NCBI GenBank assembly: GCA_002404015.1
Contig: DHIW01000052.1
Location: 4,532-68,531, forward strand
From: Chloroflexi bacterium UBA4736
GTDB taxonomy: Bacteria > Chloroflexota > Dormibacteria > Dormibacterales > Dormibacteraceae
Reading direction: 5' to 3'
DNA: 64,000 bases
This document shows, piece by piece, positions 9,051-17,127 of this stretch. Position 1 is the stretch's first letter, and every line of letters starts with the position of its first letter. The position numbers and the translations under genes were made by a program. The notes under the pieces were generated by a model. That model had not been told where the DNA came from, did no database searches, and was given only the letters and a program-made list of their open reading frames with translations.

Positions 9051-10998
9051 GGCTGGCGCCGATCGCGTCGAGCGCCGCCGGGTTCTCCAGGGCGGAGAGG
9101 TCGCCCGGCTCCAGGCCCAGGTAGACGGCCTTGACGACCCGGCGCAGGATCTTGGCGTTGCGGGTCTTGGGCAGGTCGCCCACGAACTTGACCGTCTTTG
9201 GTCGCAGCGGCTTGCCGAGGGCTTCGGCCACCCGGTCTTTGAGATGCTCCGCCAGCTCCGGGCTGGGCTCCTGCCCGGCTCGCAGGACGACGAAGCAGAC
9301 CAGGGCCTCGCCCTTCAGCTCGTCCGGCACGCCGACGGCAGCCGACTCGGCCACGGCGCTGTCGGCGCCCAGGACGGACTCCACCTCCGCCGGCCCCAGG
9401 CGCTTGCCGGCGACCTTGATGGTGTCGTCCGAACGGCCCAGCACATACCAGAGGCCGTCCTCGGCGACGTAGGCCCAGTCGCCGTGCACCCAGACATCCG
9501 GGAAGCGCGACCAGTAGGCTTCCAGGTAGCGCTCGCGGTTCTTCCAGAAGCCGCGCGTCATGCCCGGCCAGGGCTGGCGGATCGCCAGCTCGCCGACCTC
9601 GTTGCGGACGCTCTGGCCCTGGTCGTTCAGGACGTCGGCCGCCATGCCCGGCAGCGGGCCGGCAAAGGAGCAGGGCCGCAGCGGGGCGAGCACGTTGCCA
9701 CAGAGGATGCCGCCCGAGATCTCAGTGCCGCCCGTGTAGTTGATGACGGGCAGCCGGCCGCCACCGATGACGTTGAAGAACCACTTGAAGGGCTCCGGGT
9801 TCCAGGGCTCGCCGGTGCCCCCGATGACGCGCAGCGAGGAGAGGTCGTGGGCGCGAGGCGGATCTTCGCCGTGCGCCATCAGGCCGCGGACCAGGGTGGG
9901 GGAGACGCCCAGGATCGTGACCTTATGGTCTTCCACCATCCGCCACAGCCGGTCCGGGCCGGGGGTGTCCGGGGTGCCCTCGTAGAGGACCATGGTGCCG
10001 CCCAGGATCAGCGTCCCGAAGACCAGCCAGGGACCCATCATCCAACCGATGTCGGTGAACCAGAACATGGTGTCGTCGGCCTGCATGTCGAAGCCGTGGG
10101 CCATGTCCTGCGCGGTCTTGATCGGGAAGCCGCCGTGGACGTGCAGCGCGCCCTTCGGCTTGCCGGTCGTGCCGCTGGTGTAGATGACCATGAGCGGGGT
10201 CTCGGGATCGAGCCGGGCGGTCGGCAGGTCCGTGCCGTGGTCTTCGACCAGGACCTCCCAGAGGTGGTCGCGGCCGACCTGCCAGGGCACCTCGCGGCAG
10301 ATCCGGCGGTGCATCACCAGGTGTTTGACGCTGGGACACTGGAGGAGGGCCCGGTCGGCCATCTCCTTCATCTCGACCACTTGGCCGCGCCGGTAGAAGC
10401 CGTCGGCGCAGATCAGCGCCTTGGCCTCTCCGTCCTGGAGTCGGCCGGCGATGGCGTCGGCCCCGTAACCCGAGAAGAGCGGGATGAAGATGGCGCCGAT
10501 CTTGGCGCAGGCCAGGACTGCAATCGCCACCTCGGGTGTCATCGGCATGAAGATCCCGACCCGATCGCCAGGCTCGATCCCCAGCTTGTCGAGGGCCGAC
10601 GCGAAGCGGTTGACCTCGTCGTGGAGCTCCCGATAGGTGAGCTTGCGGACGTCGCCCGGCTCGCCTTCCCAGATGATCGCGGTCTTGGCGGCTATCTCGG
10701 GGTCGTGCATCCACTTGTCCAGGCAGGTGGCCACGATGTTGAGCTTGGAGCCGGGAAACCAGGTCGGGAACTGGATGCCCTGGGAGAGGTCGACCACCCG
10801 GTCGTAACCCTTATAGAAGTGGATGCCCAGGTCGTGGACGGCGGCGTCCCAGAACCACTCGATGTCGCTGGTCGAGCGCTCGATCAGCTCATTGAAGTCC
10901 GCGATCCCGTGCCGGTCCATGAAGCGCTTGAGGCGGCTGCGCTCGATCACCTCGGCAGTCGGCTCCCAGATCACGTCGCCGACCACGACCGGCTGCAC
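9043..10998 (-). CDS. AMP-forming acyl-CoA synthetase, acetyl-CoA synthetase-like
   Basis: ANL-superfamily ligase of 651 residues that activates a carboxylate with ATP and CoA. The N-terminal ACAS domain (WEPTAEVIERSRL; FW-x-A-x-x-x-LGI) resembles acetyl-CoA and related short-chain synthetases. The P-loop-like YTSGTTGKPKGALHVHGG is near residue 270, followed by YTGGTE, HGDWAY and GRSDDTIKVAGKRLGP. The catalytic lysine is in KTRNAKILRR near the C-terminus, where the usual Gly before Lys is Ala. The GTG start lies seven bases after TAGAAT, suggesting a leaderless mRNA. Chain-length specificity cannot be assigned. Confidence 0.92.
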   Translation of the reverse strand: MQPVVVGDVIWEPTAEVIERSRLKRFMDRHGIADFNELIERSTSDIEWFWDAAVHDLGIHFYKGYDRVVDLSQGIQFPTWFPGSKLNIVATCLDKWMHDPEIAAKTAIIWEGEPGDVRKLTYRELHDEVNRFASALDKLGIEPGDRVGIFMPMTPEVAIAVLACAKIGAIFIPLFSGYGADAIAGRLQDGEAKALICADGFYRRGQVVEMKEMADRALLQCPSVKHLVMHRRICREVPWQVGRDHLWEVLVEDHGTDLPTARLDPETPLMVIYTSGTTGKPKGALHVHGGFPIKTAQDMAHGFDMQADDTMFWFTDIGWMMGPWLVFGTLILGGTMVLYEGTPDTPGPDRLWRMVEDHKVTILGVSPTLVRGLMAHGEDPPRAHDLSSLRVIGGTGEPWNPEPFKWFFNVIGGGRLPVINYTGGTEISGGILCGNVLAPLRPCSFAGPLPGMAADVLNDQGQSVRNEVGELAIRQPWPGMTRGFWKNRERYLEAYWSRFPDVWVHGDWAYVAEDGLWYVLGRSDDTIKVAGKRLGPAEVESVLGADSAVAESAAVGVPDELKGEALVCFVVLRAGQEPSPELAEHLKDRVAEALGKPLRPKTVKFVGDLPKTRNAKILRRVVKAVYLGLEPGDLSALENPAALDAIGASRG

Positions 10999-11005
10999 GG
11001 GATCG

Positions 11006-11015
11006 ATTCTATAGA
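11006..11015. promoter_or_regulatory. Shared -10 core of a bidirectional promoter
   Basis: The core ATTCTATAGA reads as TAGAAT leftward, seven bases before the ligase GTG at 10998. It reads as TATAGA rightward, eight bases before the ATG at 11024. Both spacings fit leaderless transcripts. No convincing -35 element is seen on either side, so strength is unclear. Confidence 0.5.
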
Positions 11016-11023
11016 CTCCCCCG

Positions 11024-11263
11024 ATGCCCGCCGGCGCCGATCAGCCGGTCCTTCCACCCGAGTTCGCGGGGATGCTGTCGCGGGTCCTGGCACCGGGCGA
11101 GGCCGACGCCGCCGCCGAGGTCATACAGGAGGCGCTGACACTCGACGACCGCGGGCTGGCCGCGTTCCTCGAGGCGGTCGCGGCCAGGATGGAGCAGCCG
11201 GACGGGCTGGCGGTCACCGCCGCCGAGCTGCGAGCTCTGCTCGTCGCCGTCCCGGACGCCTGA
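11024..11263 (+). CDS. Small acidic hypothetical protein
   Basis: A 79-residue, alanine- and leucine-rich, acidic reading frame without membrane segment or known motif. It is supported by an ATG eight bases after a TATAGA hexamer and by lying in an otherwise empty gap between divergent and convergent genes. Its last 50 bases overlap the 3' end of the leftward gene at 11214-11828, so one of the two frames may be shorter than drawn. No function can be proposed. Confidence 0.45.
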   Translation: MPAGADQPVLPPEFAGMLSRVLAPGEADAAAEVIQEALTLDDRGLAAFLEAVAARMEQPDGLAVTAAELRALLVAVPDA

Positions 11264-11828
11264 CACCCAGCCGCTCCGCCTCGCAGCGCAGTTCCCAGTA
11301 GTTCGCCCAGGCCGCCCTCGCCAGCGCCAGCGCGGGCTCGACGGGCCGGCGCTCGCGGGCCGCGCGGAGAGCCTGGTGCTGGGCGTAGGCCCAGCGGTCA
11401 CAGGCCCGGTCGACCGTGTCCTGGAGCATGTCCAGCCACTGCTCCTCGGTCGTACCGGTGGGTCGGGGCGGCAGCGTCAGGAACTTCCAGGCTCCGCCCG
11501 GGGTGGCGGCGAACTGCGGCTGCCCGCCCTGGCGCCCCAGGTGCGGCCGCGGGTGGGGGTTCTTGGGGTTGGCGGCCATCAGCCGCTGCTGGACGGCGAA
11601 CACCAGGTGGTGGGCGGCCTGCACGGTCGCCAGGTGGCCGGGGTCGGGGCGCCCCAGCCGCCTCTGCAGCTCGACGACCGCCAGCTGGAGTGCCCGCGGC
11701 ACCTCGCGGCGGTCGGCCAGGTTGAGCTCCTCGACGGCCTCGAGCACCTGGTCGGACTCGGCCAGCAGCTGTCGCCTTCGGCGCTCTGACGACTCCAGGT
11801 CGTGGTCGAGCTCGGGGCTGATGTTCAT
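11214..11828 (-). CDS. Hypothetical protein, charged helical
   Basis: A 204-residue soluble protein rich in Arg, Ala and Leu with long predicted helices (ESSERRRRQLLAESDQVLEAVEEL) and an Arg-rich tail. I do not recognise the family. The start is well supported: TTTACA, a 17-base spacer and TAACCT (leftward, 11863 to 11835) place the ATG six bases after the -10. A perfect inverted repeat overlies the -35. The gene is divergent from the Tad operon, so it could be a partner or regulator of it, but no DNA-binding motif is obvious. Confidence 0.62.
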   Translation of the reverse strand: MNISPELDHDLESSERRRRQLLAESDQVLEAVEELNLADRREVPRALQLAVVELQRRLGRPDPGHLATVQAAHHLVFAVQQRLMAANPKNPHPRPHLGRQGGQPQFAATPGGAWKFLTLPPRPTGTTEEQWLDMLQDTVDRACDRWAYAQHQALRAARERRPVEPALALARAAWANYWELRCEAERLGVRRPGRRRAELAARRR

Positions 11829-11834
11829 CGTCGC

Positions 11835-11863
11835 AGGTTATGGATTCGACCTCGCCTTGTAAA
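11835..11863 (-). promoter_or_regulatory. Promoter of the 11828 gene
   Basis: Leftward TTTACA (11863-11858), 17-base spacer, TAACCT (11840-11835), then six bases to the ATG at 11828. The predicted transcript is leaderless. Confidence 0.55.
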
Positions 11864-11878
11864 CCTATTCTTTACAAG
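11856..11878. promoter_or_regulatory. Perfect inverted repeat, candidate operator
   Basis: CTTGTAAA and TTTACAAG form 8-bp perfect arms separated by seven bases. The left arm contains the -35 hexamer of the leftward promoter, and the element lies between two divergent transcription units. That geometry suits a dimeric repressor. The regulator is not identifiable. Confidence 0.5.
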
Positions 11879-11910
11879 CGGTGGCGGAGAGGCGCCCTTA
11901 ACAGGCACTG

Positions 11911-11939
11911 TTGGCGGGGCTCCGGAGCAGCCCTAGCAT
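11911..11939 (+). promoter_or_regulatory. Promoter of the Tad operon
   Basis: TTGGCG (11911-11916), 17-base spacer, TAGCAT (11934-11939), then seven bases to the GTG at 11947. The TTG at 11911, which would give a longer reading frame, is better read as the -35 element. Confidence 0.55.
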
Positions 11940-11946
11940 CGGCCCC

Positions 11947-12579
11947 GTGGCACCCAGGTCCGCCGTACGGCGCTGGCTTGTGGCGCTGGCGGCGCTCCTG
12001 AGTGGAGGTCTGGTCGCCGGCGCGCTGCTCGTCGTCGACCGCGGCGATCCCGCGACGGCCGACTACGTTGTGGCCGCCCGTGACATCGCGGCGGGCTCCG
12101 TCCTGTCGGCCGACGCGCTCACCCACGAGCGGCTGCGTCTCGGAGGCGGTGCGCGGCTTGCCTTCCGGCCCGACTCGGAGCCGGCGCTGGCCGGCAGCCG
12201 GGCCGCCCACGGGCTCGCCGCGGGCCAGCTCATCCAGCGAGCGGACGTGACGGGCGCCGACACCTCCGCCGACCGACGGCTGGTCTGGCTGCCGCTCAGG
12301 GACCTGCCCCCGCTGGGCCCTGGCGACCGGCTCGACCTCCTGGAGGTGGCCGGGCCACCGGACCGCCTGACCGTGGCGCCGTTCGCCTTCGGGGTCGTTG
12401 TGCGGTCGGCGGCGGCCGGGGGCGTGGTGGTGGCCGTCAGCTCGCACGATGCGCCGGCGTTCGTGTACGCGGCGACCGCCACCCACCTGGTCGGGGTGGC
12501 GGCGCCCGGCGATGCCGCGCCAGGGCAGGAGGCGCCGGTTTCATCGCTGGACCAGGCCCAGGCGCTGTTGAGGCACTGA
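11947..12579 (+). CDS. CpaB/RcpC-like SAF-domain pilus assembly protein
   Basis: The 210-residue product has one N-terminal membrane helix (WLVALAALLSGGLVAGALLVV), then a SAF domain (YVVAARDIAAGSVLSADAL, with LAAGQLIQRADV) as in CpaB/RcpC proteins of Tad pili. It is shorter than typical CpaB. GTG 11947 follows a -10-like TAGCAT by seven bases, so I prefer it to TTG 11911. It heads an operon whose next genes are CpaE-, CpaF-, TadB- and TadC-like, which supports the assignment. Confidence 0.78.
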   Translation: MAPRSAVRRWLVALAALLSGGLVAGALLVVDRGDPATADYVVAARDIAAGSVLSADALTHERLRLGGGARLAFRPDSEPALAGSRAAHGLAAGQLIQRADVTGADTSADRRLVWLPLRDLPPLGPGDRLDLLEVAGPPDRLTVAPFAFGVVVRSAAAGGVVVAVSSHDAPAFVYAATATHLVGVAAPGDAAPGQEAPVSSLDQAQALLRH

Positions 12580-12580
12580 C

Positions 12581-13300
12581 GTGCGGGTGCGGGTCGTGGC
12601 CGTCGCCAGCGCCAAGGGCAGCCCCGGCTGCACGTTCGTGGCCGTCAACCTGGCCCGCCGGTTGGCAGACGCCGGCCTGGAGACCCTGCTGGTGGACGCG
12701 GACGCGGAGGCGAGGGGAGCCGCCTCGATGTTCGGTGCGGGCGCGGCGGCGGCGTCCGGCCTCCTGACGCGGGCGGCCCGCCTGAGTGGGCTGGACCCGG
12801 AGGCGATCGAGCGCAGCTCAGGCCCCGTCGGGCCGCGACTCCGGTTGCTCGAGCTGGAGCCCAGCGGAGCGGCCGGCGTGGAGGGCCGCGAGCTGGTGAG
12901 TGCGGCCCTCGACGGCCGGTCGGCGATCGTCCTCGACCTGGGCCACCTGCATGGACCGCTCCAGCACCAGCTGGCGGCCGCCGCCGACTGGCTGCTGTGG
13001 GTCGTCAGTCCGGACCGGCAGGGCCTGGAGAGGGCAGATGCGGTGCTGGCCGGCCGGCCGCTCGGCGGCGCCTCGCCAGGGCTGGTCTTGAACCGGATAT
13101 CCGGGTCGACGCTGCGCGGAGCGGAGGCCGTGCTGGTGGAGCGCCACCGAATGCCGGTGATGGCGCGCCTGCTGGAACGCAGGGCGGTGGCGACCGGTCC
13201 GCGCCAGGCGCATCGAGCGCGCGCCTTTCGCTCCGGCTTCTCCGACCTGGCCCGCACCGTCCACCCTGACATCCCCCGGGCGGCCCGGACGTGGCCGTGA
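12581..13300 (+). CDS. CpaE/TadZ-like MinD-family ATPase homologue
   Basis: A 239-residue ParA/MinD-fold protein, probably the TadZ/CpaE localisation factor of the Tad machine. The N-terminus VAVASAKGSPGCTFVAVNLARRLADAG corresponds to the deviant Walker A. The first (signature) lysine is kept, but the second position reads Cys instead of Lys. LLVDADAEARG follows, and VLDLGHL stands in for Walker B. Some CpaE proteins also lack the P-loop lysine, so ATP hydrolysis is doubtful. GTG 12581 is one base after the CpaB stop. Confidence 0.78.
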   Translation: MRVRVVAVASAKGSPGCTFVAVNLARRLADAGLETLLVDADAEARGAASMFGAGAAAASGLLTRAARLSGLDPEAIERSSGPVGPRLRLLELEPSGAAGVEGRELVSAALDGRSAIVLDLGHLHGPLQHQLAAAADWLLWVVSPDRQGLERADAVLAGRPLGGASPGLVLNRISGSTLRGAEAVLVERHRMPVMARLLERRAVATGPRQAHRARAFRSGFSDLARTVHPDIPRAARTWP

Positions 13301-14580
13301 ACCTTGCGGAGCCCGAACGCCGAATTCGGGCCCGGGTCGAGGAGGAGCTGGCCGCGCGGGTCGCCGGTCGGGAGACGACCAGGCTGCAGCTGGCCGACCA
13401 GGACTGGATCTACCAGCTCGTCGGCCGGCTCGTCACCGAGGAGCACCGGCGCCCAGGCTCTGAGCTGGCGCCTGGCGATTGCGAGCAGCTCTGGCGGCGC
13501 GTCTTCGGGGCTGTCACGCCCCTCGGCCCGCTGGCGGAGCACCTCGCCGACCCCGAGGTGGAAGAGGTCCGGCTCAATGGGACAGAGGCCTGCTTCCTGC
13601 TGAAGGCGGGGCGGCGCCTGAGGGTCGCGCCGCCCTTCGCCGATGAGTCGGCGCTGGTCGAGCTCGTGCTCTGGTACGCCGACGCGCTGGGGAGCGCCCG
13701 CTTCGACCGGTCCAGCCCGACCGTCACCCTCACCCTGCCCGACGGTAGCCGCCTGCACGCCGCCCTTAGCCCGCCCGCCCGGCCGATGAGCGTCACCATC
13801 CGGCGGCATCCCCCCAGCCGTTTCGGGGACCTGGCCGACCTCGCGGCGGTCGGATTCCTGCCGGAGGCCGCCATCGATTTCCTGTCGGCCGCCGTGCGAG
13901 GCCGGCTCAACGTGCTGGTGGCCGGCGGCACCGGGGCCGGAAAGACGACCGTGATGCGCGTTCTCTGCGGCTTGATCCCCGAGCACGAGCGGGTGGTGAC
14001 CATCGAGGACCAGGCCGAGCTGCACCTGTGGCAGTCGCTTACGGACTGCATCTCGCTGGAGGGGCGGGCGGCCAACCCCGAGGGTAAGGGCGCGATCAGC
14101 ATCGAGATGCTGGTCCACGAGGCGCTGCGCATGTCACCGGACCGGATAGTGATCGGCGAGGTCCGAGGCGGCGAGGCGCTCGACCTCCTCGACGCGATGA
14201 ACACAGGACACCCAGGCTCGATCTGCACGATCCACTCGGAGACTCCGCGCGACACCCTGCCGCGCCTTGCCCGGCTGGCCCTGAGGAACCCGCACGCGCC
14301 CCGCCCGGAGGCGATCCTGGCGGAGGTGGTCCGGAGCGTCGACCTCGTGCTCCAGCTGGGCAGTTCGACCGAGCAGGGCACGCGACGCCGGTATCTCAGC
14401 TCAATCGGATTCGTGGTCGGGCTGGAGGGTGATCGCCCGGTGGTGGAGGAGTTGATGTCCGGGGATCCGGGCGCCGGCTGGACCCTGCACCTGTCACCCT
14501 CGGCCCTGCCCGATCGCATCCGCTCGAAGCTGGCCCGTGTGGCCGCCGTTGACCAGCTGATGAGAGCGGTCGGTGCTTGA
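13297..14580 (+). CDS. CpaF/TadA secretion ATPase
   Basis: Hexameric type II/IV secretion ATPase (about 427 residues) that powers Tad pilus assembly. The N-terminal domain contains LADPEVEEVRLNG. Walker A is GGTGAGKTTVMR near residue 210. VTIEDQAELHL and the Asp box IVIGEVRGGEALDLLDAMNTGH follow, then CTIHSETPRDTLPRL. GTG 13297 overlaps the previous stop (GTGA); GTG 13291 is an alternative. It sits in the canonical cpaE-cpaF-tadB-tadC order. Confidence 0.95.
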   Translation: MNLAEPERRIRARVEEELAARVAGRETTRLQLADQDWIYQLVGRLVTEEHRRPGSELAPGDCEQLWRRVFGAVTPLGPLAEHLADPEVEEVRLNGTEACFLLKAGRRLRVAPPFADESALVELVLWYADALGSARFDRSSPTVTLTLPDGSRLHAALSPPARPMSVTIRRHPPSRFGDLADLAAVGFLPEAAIDFLSAAVRGRLNVLVAGGTGAGKTTVMRVLCGLIPEHERVVTIEDQAELHLWQSLTDCISLEGRAANPEGKGAISIEMLVHEALRMSPDRIVIGEVRGGEALDLLDAMNTGHPGSICTIHSETPRDTLPRLARLALRNPHAPRPEAILAEVVRSVDLVLQLGSSTEQGTRRRYLSSIGFVVGLEGDRPVVEELMSGDPGAGWTLHLSPSALPDRIRSKLARVAAVDQLMRAVGA

Positions 14581-15472
14581 GGCGCTTGCCGGCGCAGCCG
14601 CGGGGGCCGGGGTCGGCGGGGCCATCCTCATCCTCGGCGGCCCCGACCGGCTGCGCCTTCCAGCAGCGGTCCCGACCGGCTTGCGGGACAAGCTGCGCAG
14701 GGCCTGGGAGGCGGAGGTGGCACTGGTGGCCGGCGTCGAGTTGCCCGGCCTGACGCTTCGCCGCTTTGTGCTGGTCGAGGCCTGCGCGGCCACGACGGTG
14801 GCGCTGCTCAGCCTCGGCCTCACGGGACTGTGGGCGCTGGCGGCGGTGGGCCTCGGCGCTGGCACGGCCGCCGTCCGCGCAGCCGCCGCGATCCGCCGAG
14901 CCGCCCTGCGGCGGGCCAGGCAGGACGCGGTCCTGGAGGCGGTCCGGATGCTGCGCCATCTCCTCGAGACAGGCGGGGTGGGTGTCCAGCAGGCGCTCCA
15001 GGCGCTCGCAGTACGCGGCCCTGACCGCCTGCGCGCTGATTTCGCGGCGATCGCCGACTCGGCCGCTTCGGGTCGCCAGCGCGAGGCCTGGATCGGGGCT
15101 CGGGCCCGGGTCGCCGAGCCGATGTTCGACCTGCTCGCCGCGGCCATCGAGCTGCAGCGCCCCGGCGGCGGCGAGCTGACGCCGCTGTTCGCGGGACTGG
15201 AGGAGTCGCTGAGCGGAATCCACGAGGTGACGCGCGAGGCCGAGGCGCTGCAGGTCCAGGCGCGGGGCGCGGCCGCCCTGATCGTCAGCTTGCCGGTCGT
15301 TTTCATAGTGGTACTGGCCGGCCTGGGATCGCCTTACCTGCAGGCCTATCGAACGGTCGCGGGCGAGGTGTTCTTGCTTGGGATGCTGCTGGTGATGGCG
15401 GGCAGCTACGCCTGGATCCTGGCCAGGCTCCGGCTGCCGTCCGAGCCGCGACTGCGACTGCCCGATGCCTGA
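14573..15472 (+). CDS. TadB-like pilus assembly membrane protein
   Basis: Inner-membrane platform protein of 299 residues (T2SSF family). Hydrophobic segments lie at the N-terminus and around residues 70-95, with two C-terminal helices (ALIVSLPVVFIVVLAGLG and VFLLGMLLVMAGSYAWIL). The central cytoplasmic helical domain (RQDAVLEAVRMLRHLLETGGVGVQQALQ) is the F-domain. GTG start, overlapping cpaF by eight bases. It pairs with the following TadC-like protein as target of the CpaF ATPase. Confidence 0.85.
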   Translation: MLEALAGAAAGAGVGGAILILGGPDRLRLPAAVPTGLRDKLRRAWEAEVALVAGVELPGLTLRRFVLVEACAATTVALLSLGLTGLWALAAVGLGAGTAAVRAAAAIRRAALRRARQDAVLEAVRMLRHLLETGGVGVQQALQALAVRGPDRLRADFAAIADSAASGRQREAWIGARARVAEPMFDLLAAAIELQRPGGGELTPLFAGLEESLSGIHEVTREAEALQVQARGAAALIVSLPVVFIVVLAGLGSPYLQAYRTVAGEVFLLGMLLVMAGSYAWILARLRLPSEPRLRLPDA

Positions 15473-16331
15473 CCGCGTGATCGTTATGGCGGCACTCGCG
15501 GCCGGGCTGGCGGCGGCACTCGCTGTGTGGACGCTCGGTGACCGGCCGGAACCTATGGAGGCCGCGGCCTGGCTCGCGCGCCGGCGAGGCGCCGAAGACC
15601 GCTCACTGACCCGGGGCCGCGAGTTGAGCGGCGCCCTCTCCCGTGCCCGCTGGCGCCCACCGCTGGCGGGCCTCCTGTTCAAAGCGGGCTGGTCGGAGAG
15701 TCCGGAGCGGATGGCCGCGGCGACCGCCGCCGCCAGCTGCGCCCTGGCCCTGGCCGGGACGGTGTCGGGGATGTGGCTGCACGCCCCGGGCGTCGCGGGC
15801 GGTCTTGGGCTGGCCGGCCTGGCGGCCGGGCCTGCCATCGCCTACGGTGCCCTGCTGGGGTCGATCAGGCGGCGGCGGCGCCTGCTCCTGGGCGAGCTGG
15901 CGCCCACCCTCGAGCTGGTGGGCCTCGAGATGAGCTCAGGCGCCAGCGCATTCGGCGCGCTTTCCGCCATCTCAACGCGAACCACCGGGGCCCTGGCGGG
16001 CGAGCTGAGGCAGATCCTGGTGGCGTCCCAGCTGGCGGGGTCGGCCACGGTTGACGCGCGCATCGACGAGCTCGGGATCCGCCTCGGACTGCCCGCGCTT
16101 CGCAGCCTGGCGGCGCTTCTGGGCACGACGCGGGCGTACGGATCGGGCGCGCTGGAGGGCGTTCGAGCCCTGGCGGCGGACCTCAGAAGGGCGCAGCGCC
16201 GGGAGCTGATCGCAATCAGCCGCCGGGCGCTCAACCGAGTCCTCATCCCCTCGGCGGTGGGCGTCCTGCTGCCGTTTCTGGCCATCCTCCTGTTTCCAGC
16301 CGTCACCGCGCTGATGGCCAGCTTCCGATGA
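15465..16331 (+). CDS. TadC-like pilus assembly membrane protein
   Basis: A 288-residue second platform protein of the T2SSF family. It has a leading helix, two helices around residues 80-130, the cytoplasmic ELAPTLELVGLEMSSGASAFGAL domain and the C-terminal helix VLIPSAVGVLLPFLAILLFPAV. ATG 15465 overlaps tadB by eight bases, and the stop overlaps the following tadE-like gene (ATGA). TadB and TadC normally act together in Flp pilus extrusion. Confidence 0.85.
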   Translation: MPDRVIVMAALAAGLAAALAVWTLGDRPEPMEAAAWLARRRGAEDRSLTRGRELSGALSRARWRPPLAGLLFKAGWSESPERMAAATAAASCALALAGTVSGMWLHAPGVAGGLGLAGLAAGPAIAYGALLGSIRRRRRLLLGELAPTLELVGLEMSSGASAFGALSAISTRTTGALAGELRQILVASQLAGSATVDARIDELGIRLGLPALRSLAALLGTTRAYGSGALEGVRALAADLRRAQRRELIAISRRALNRVLIPSAVGVLLPFLAILLFPAVTALMASFR

Positions 16332-16738
16332 CCGCCCAGCGAGGGGCGGCCATGTTGGAGTTCGCGCTGGTCTGGCCGGTGCTCCTGCTGCTCGTCACGG
16401 GGGGCATCCAGCTGGCGGTGTGGAGCTCGGAGGTTTTCGCGGCCCAGGCCGCCGCCGCGGCCGGCGCCAGGGCCGGGTCGGCCGCGGGCGCCGGCGCCGC
16501 CGCGTCCGAAACGGTCGCGCTGGCGTCCCTGCGCCCGAGCCTGGTCGGGACGACCGCCTCCAGCTGGTGTCCGGGAGCAGGTTCACCGCCGCCGGTCTGG
16601 GTTTGCGCCCAGACGGCACCTGGCGCGGTTCGCGTCCGCGTCGGCGGCGCCGTCCCTGCGCTGGTGCCGCTGCTACCTCGAGCCGGTGGCATGCCGCTCC
16701 GGGCGGATGTCACCGTGGCAACCGAGGCCTTCAGGTGA
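16328..16738 (+). CDS. TadE-like minor pseudopilin
   Basis: A 136-residue protein with a short polar leader, then the TadE signature RGAAMLEFALVWPVLLLLVTGGIQL with glutamate at position 5 of the hydrophobic stretch, as in type IV pilin-like minor pilins. The rest is Ala/Gly/Val-rich. It would need prepilin peptidase, which is not in the window. ATGA overlap with tadC, GTGA overlap with the next gene. Confidence 0.78.
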   Translation: MTAQRGAAMLEFALVWPVLLLLVTGGIQLAVWSSEVFAAQAAAAAGARAGSAAGAGAAASETVALASLRPSLVGTTASSWCPGAGSPPPVWVCAQTAPGAVRVRVGGAVPALVPLLPRAGGMPLRADVTVATEAFR

Positions 16739-17127
16739 GGGGTCAGGCCCTGGTCGAGTTCGCGCTCTGCGCGCCAGTCCTCGCCGCCCTCGCGCTGGGC
16801 GCGGTCCTCGTGGTTCGGGTGGCGGACGGCCGCGCCGGCCTCGATGAGGCCACGGCCACGGCGGCAGCCGTGGCTGCCCGCGCGCCCGACGCCCGCAGCG
16901 CCGAGACGACAGCCAGATCGAGCTTCAGCTCGATCGCGGCCGGCTACCCATTGGAAACCCCGACCGTCGCGCTCGACCTGCAAGGGTTCGCGAGAGGCGC
17001 CACGGTCAGTGCGACGGGGACCGCTGATGTCAGCTTGGACCTGGCGCCGCTTCCCGGCCTCCCGCGCACAGTCCGGCTTGGCTCGGTGGCGCGCTCACGG
17101 GTCCAGCCGTGGCGAACGCGGCCTTGA
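16735..17127 (+). CDS. TadE/TadF-like minor pseudopilin
   Basis: 130 residues from GTG 16735 (GTGA overlap). The N-terminus RGQALVEFALCAPVLAALALGAVLVVRVADGRAGLDEATATAA repeats the TadE pattern, with the conserved Glu in the hydrophobic stretch. The remainder is a small beta-rich domain. Two adjacent TadE-like genes followed by a TadG-like gene match the distal part of tad operons. Frames beginning further upstream overlap the preceding gene and are rejected. Confidence 0.75.
   Translation: MRGQALVEFALCAPVLAALALGAVLVVRVADGRAGLDEATATAAAVAARAPDARSAETTARSSFSSIAAGYPLETPTVALDLQGFARGATVSATGTADVSLDLAPLPGLPRTVRLGSVARSRVQPWRTRP

Noticed and set aside
11911..11946. TTG 11911 as start of the CpaB-like gene
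   Set aside because: The TTG falls in a TTGGCG -35-like hexamer with a 17-base spacer to TAGCAT, and the extra residues are not family-like.
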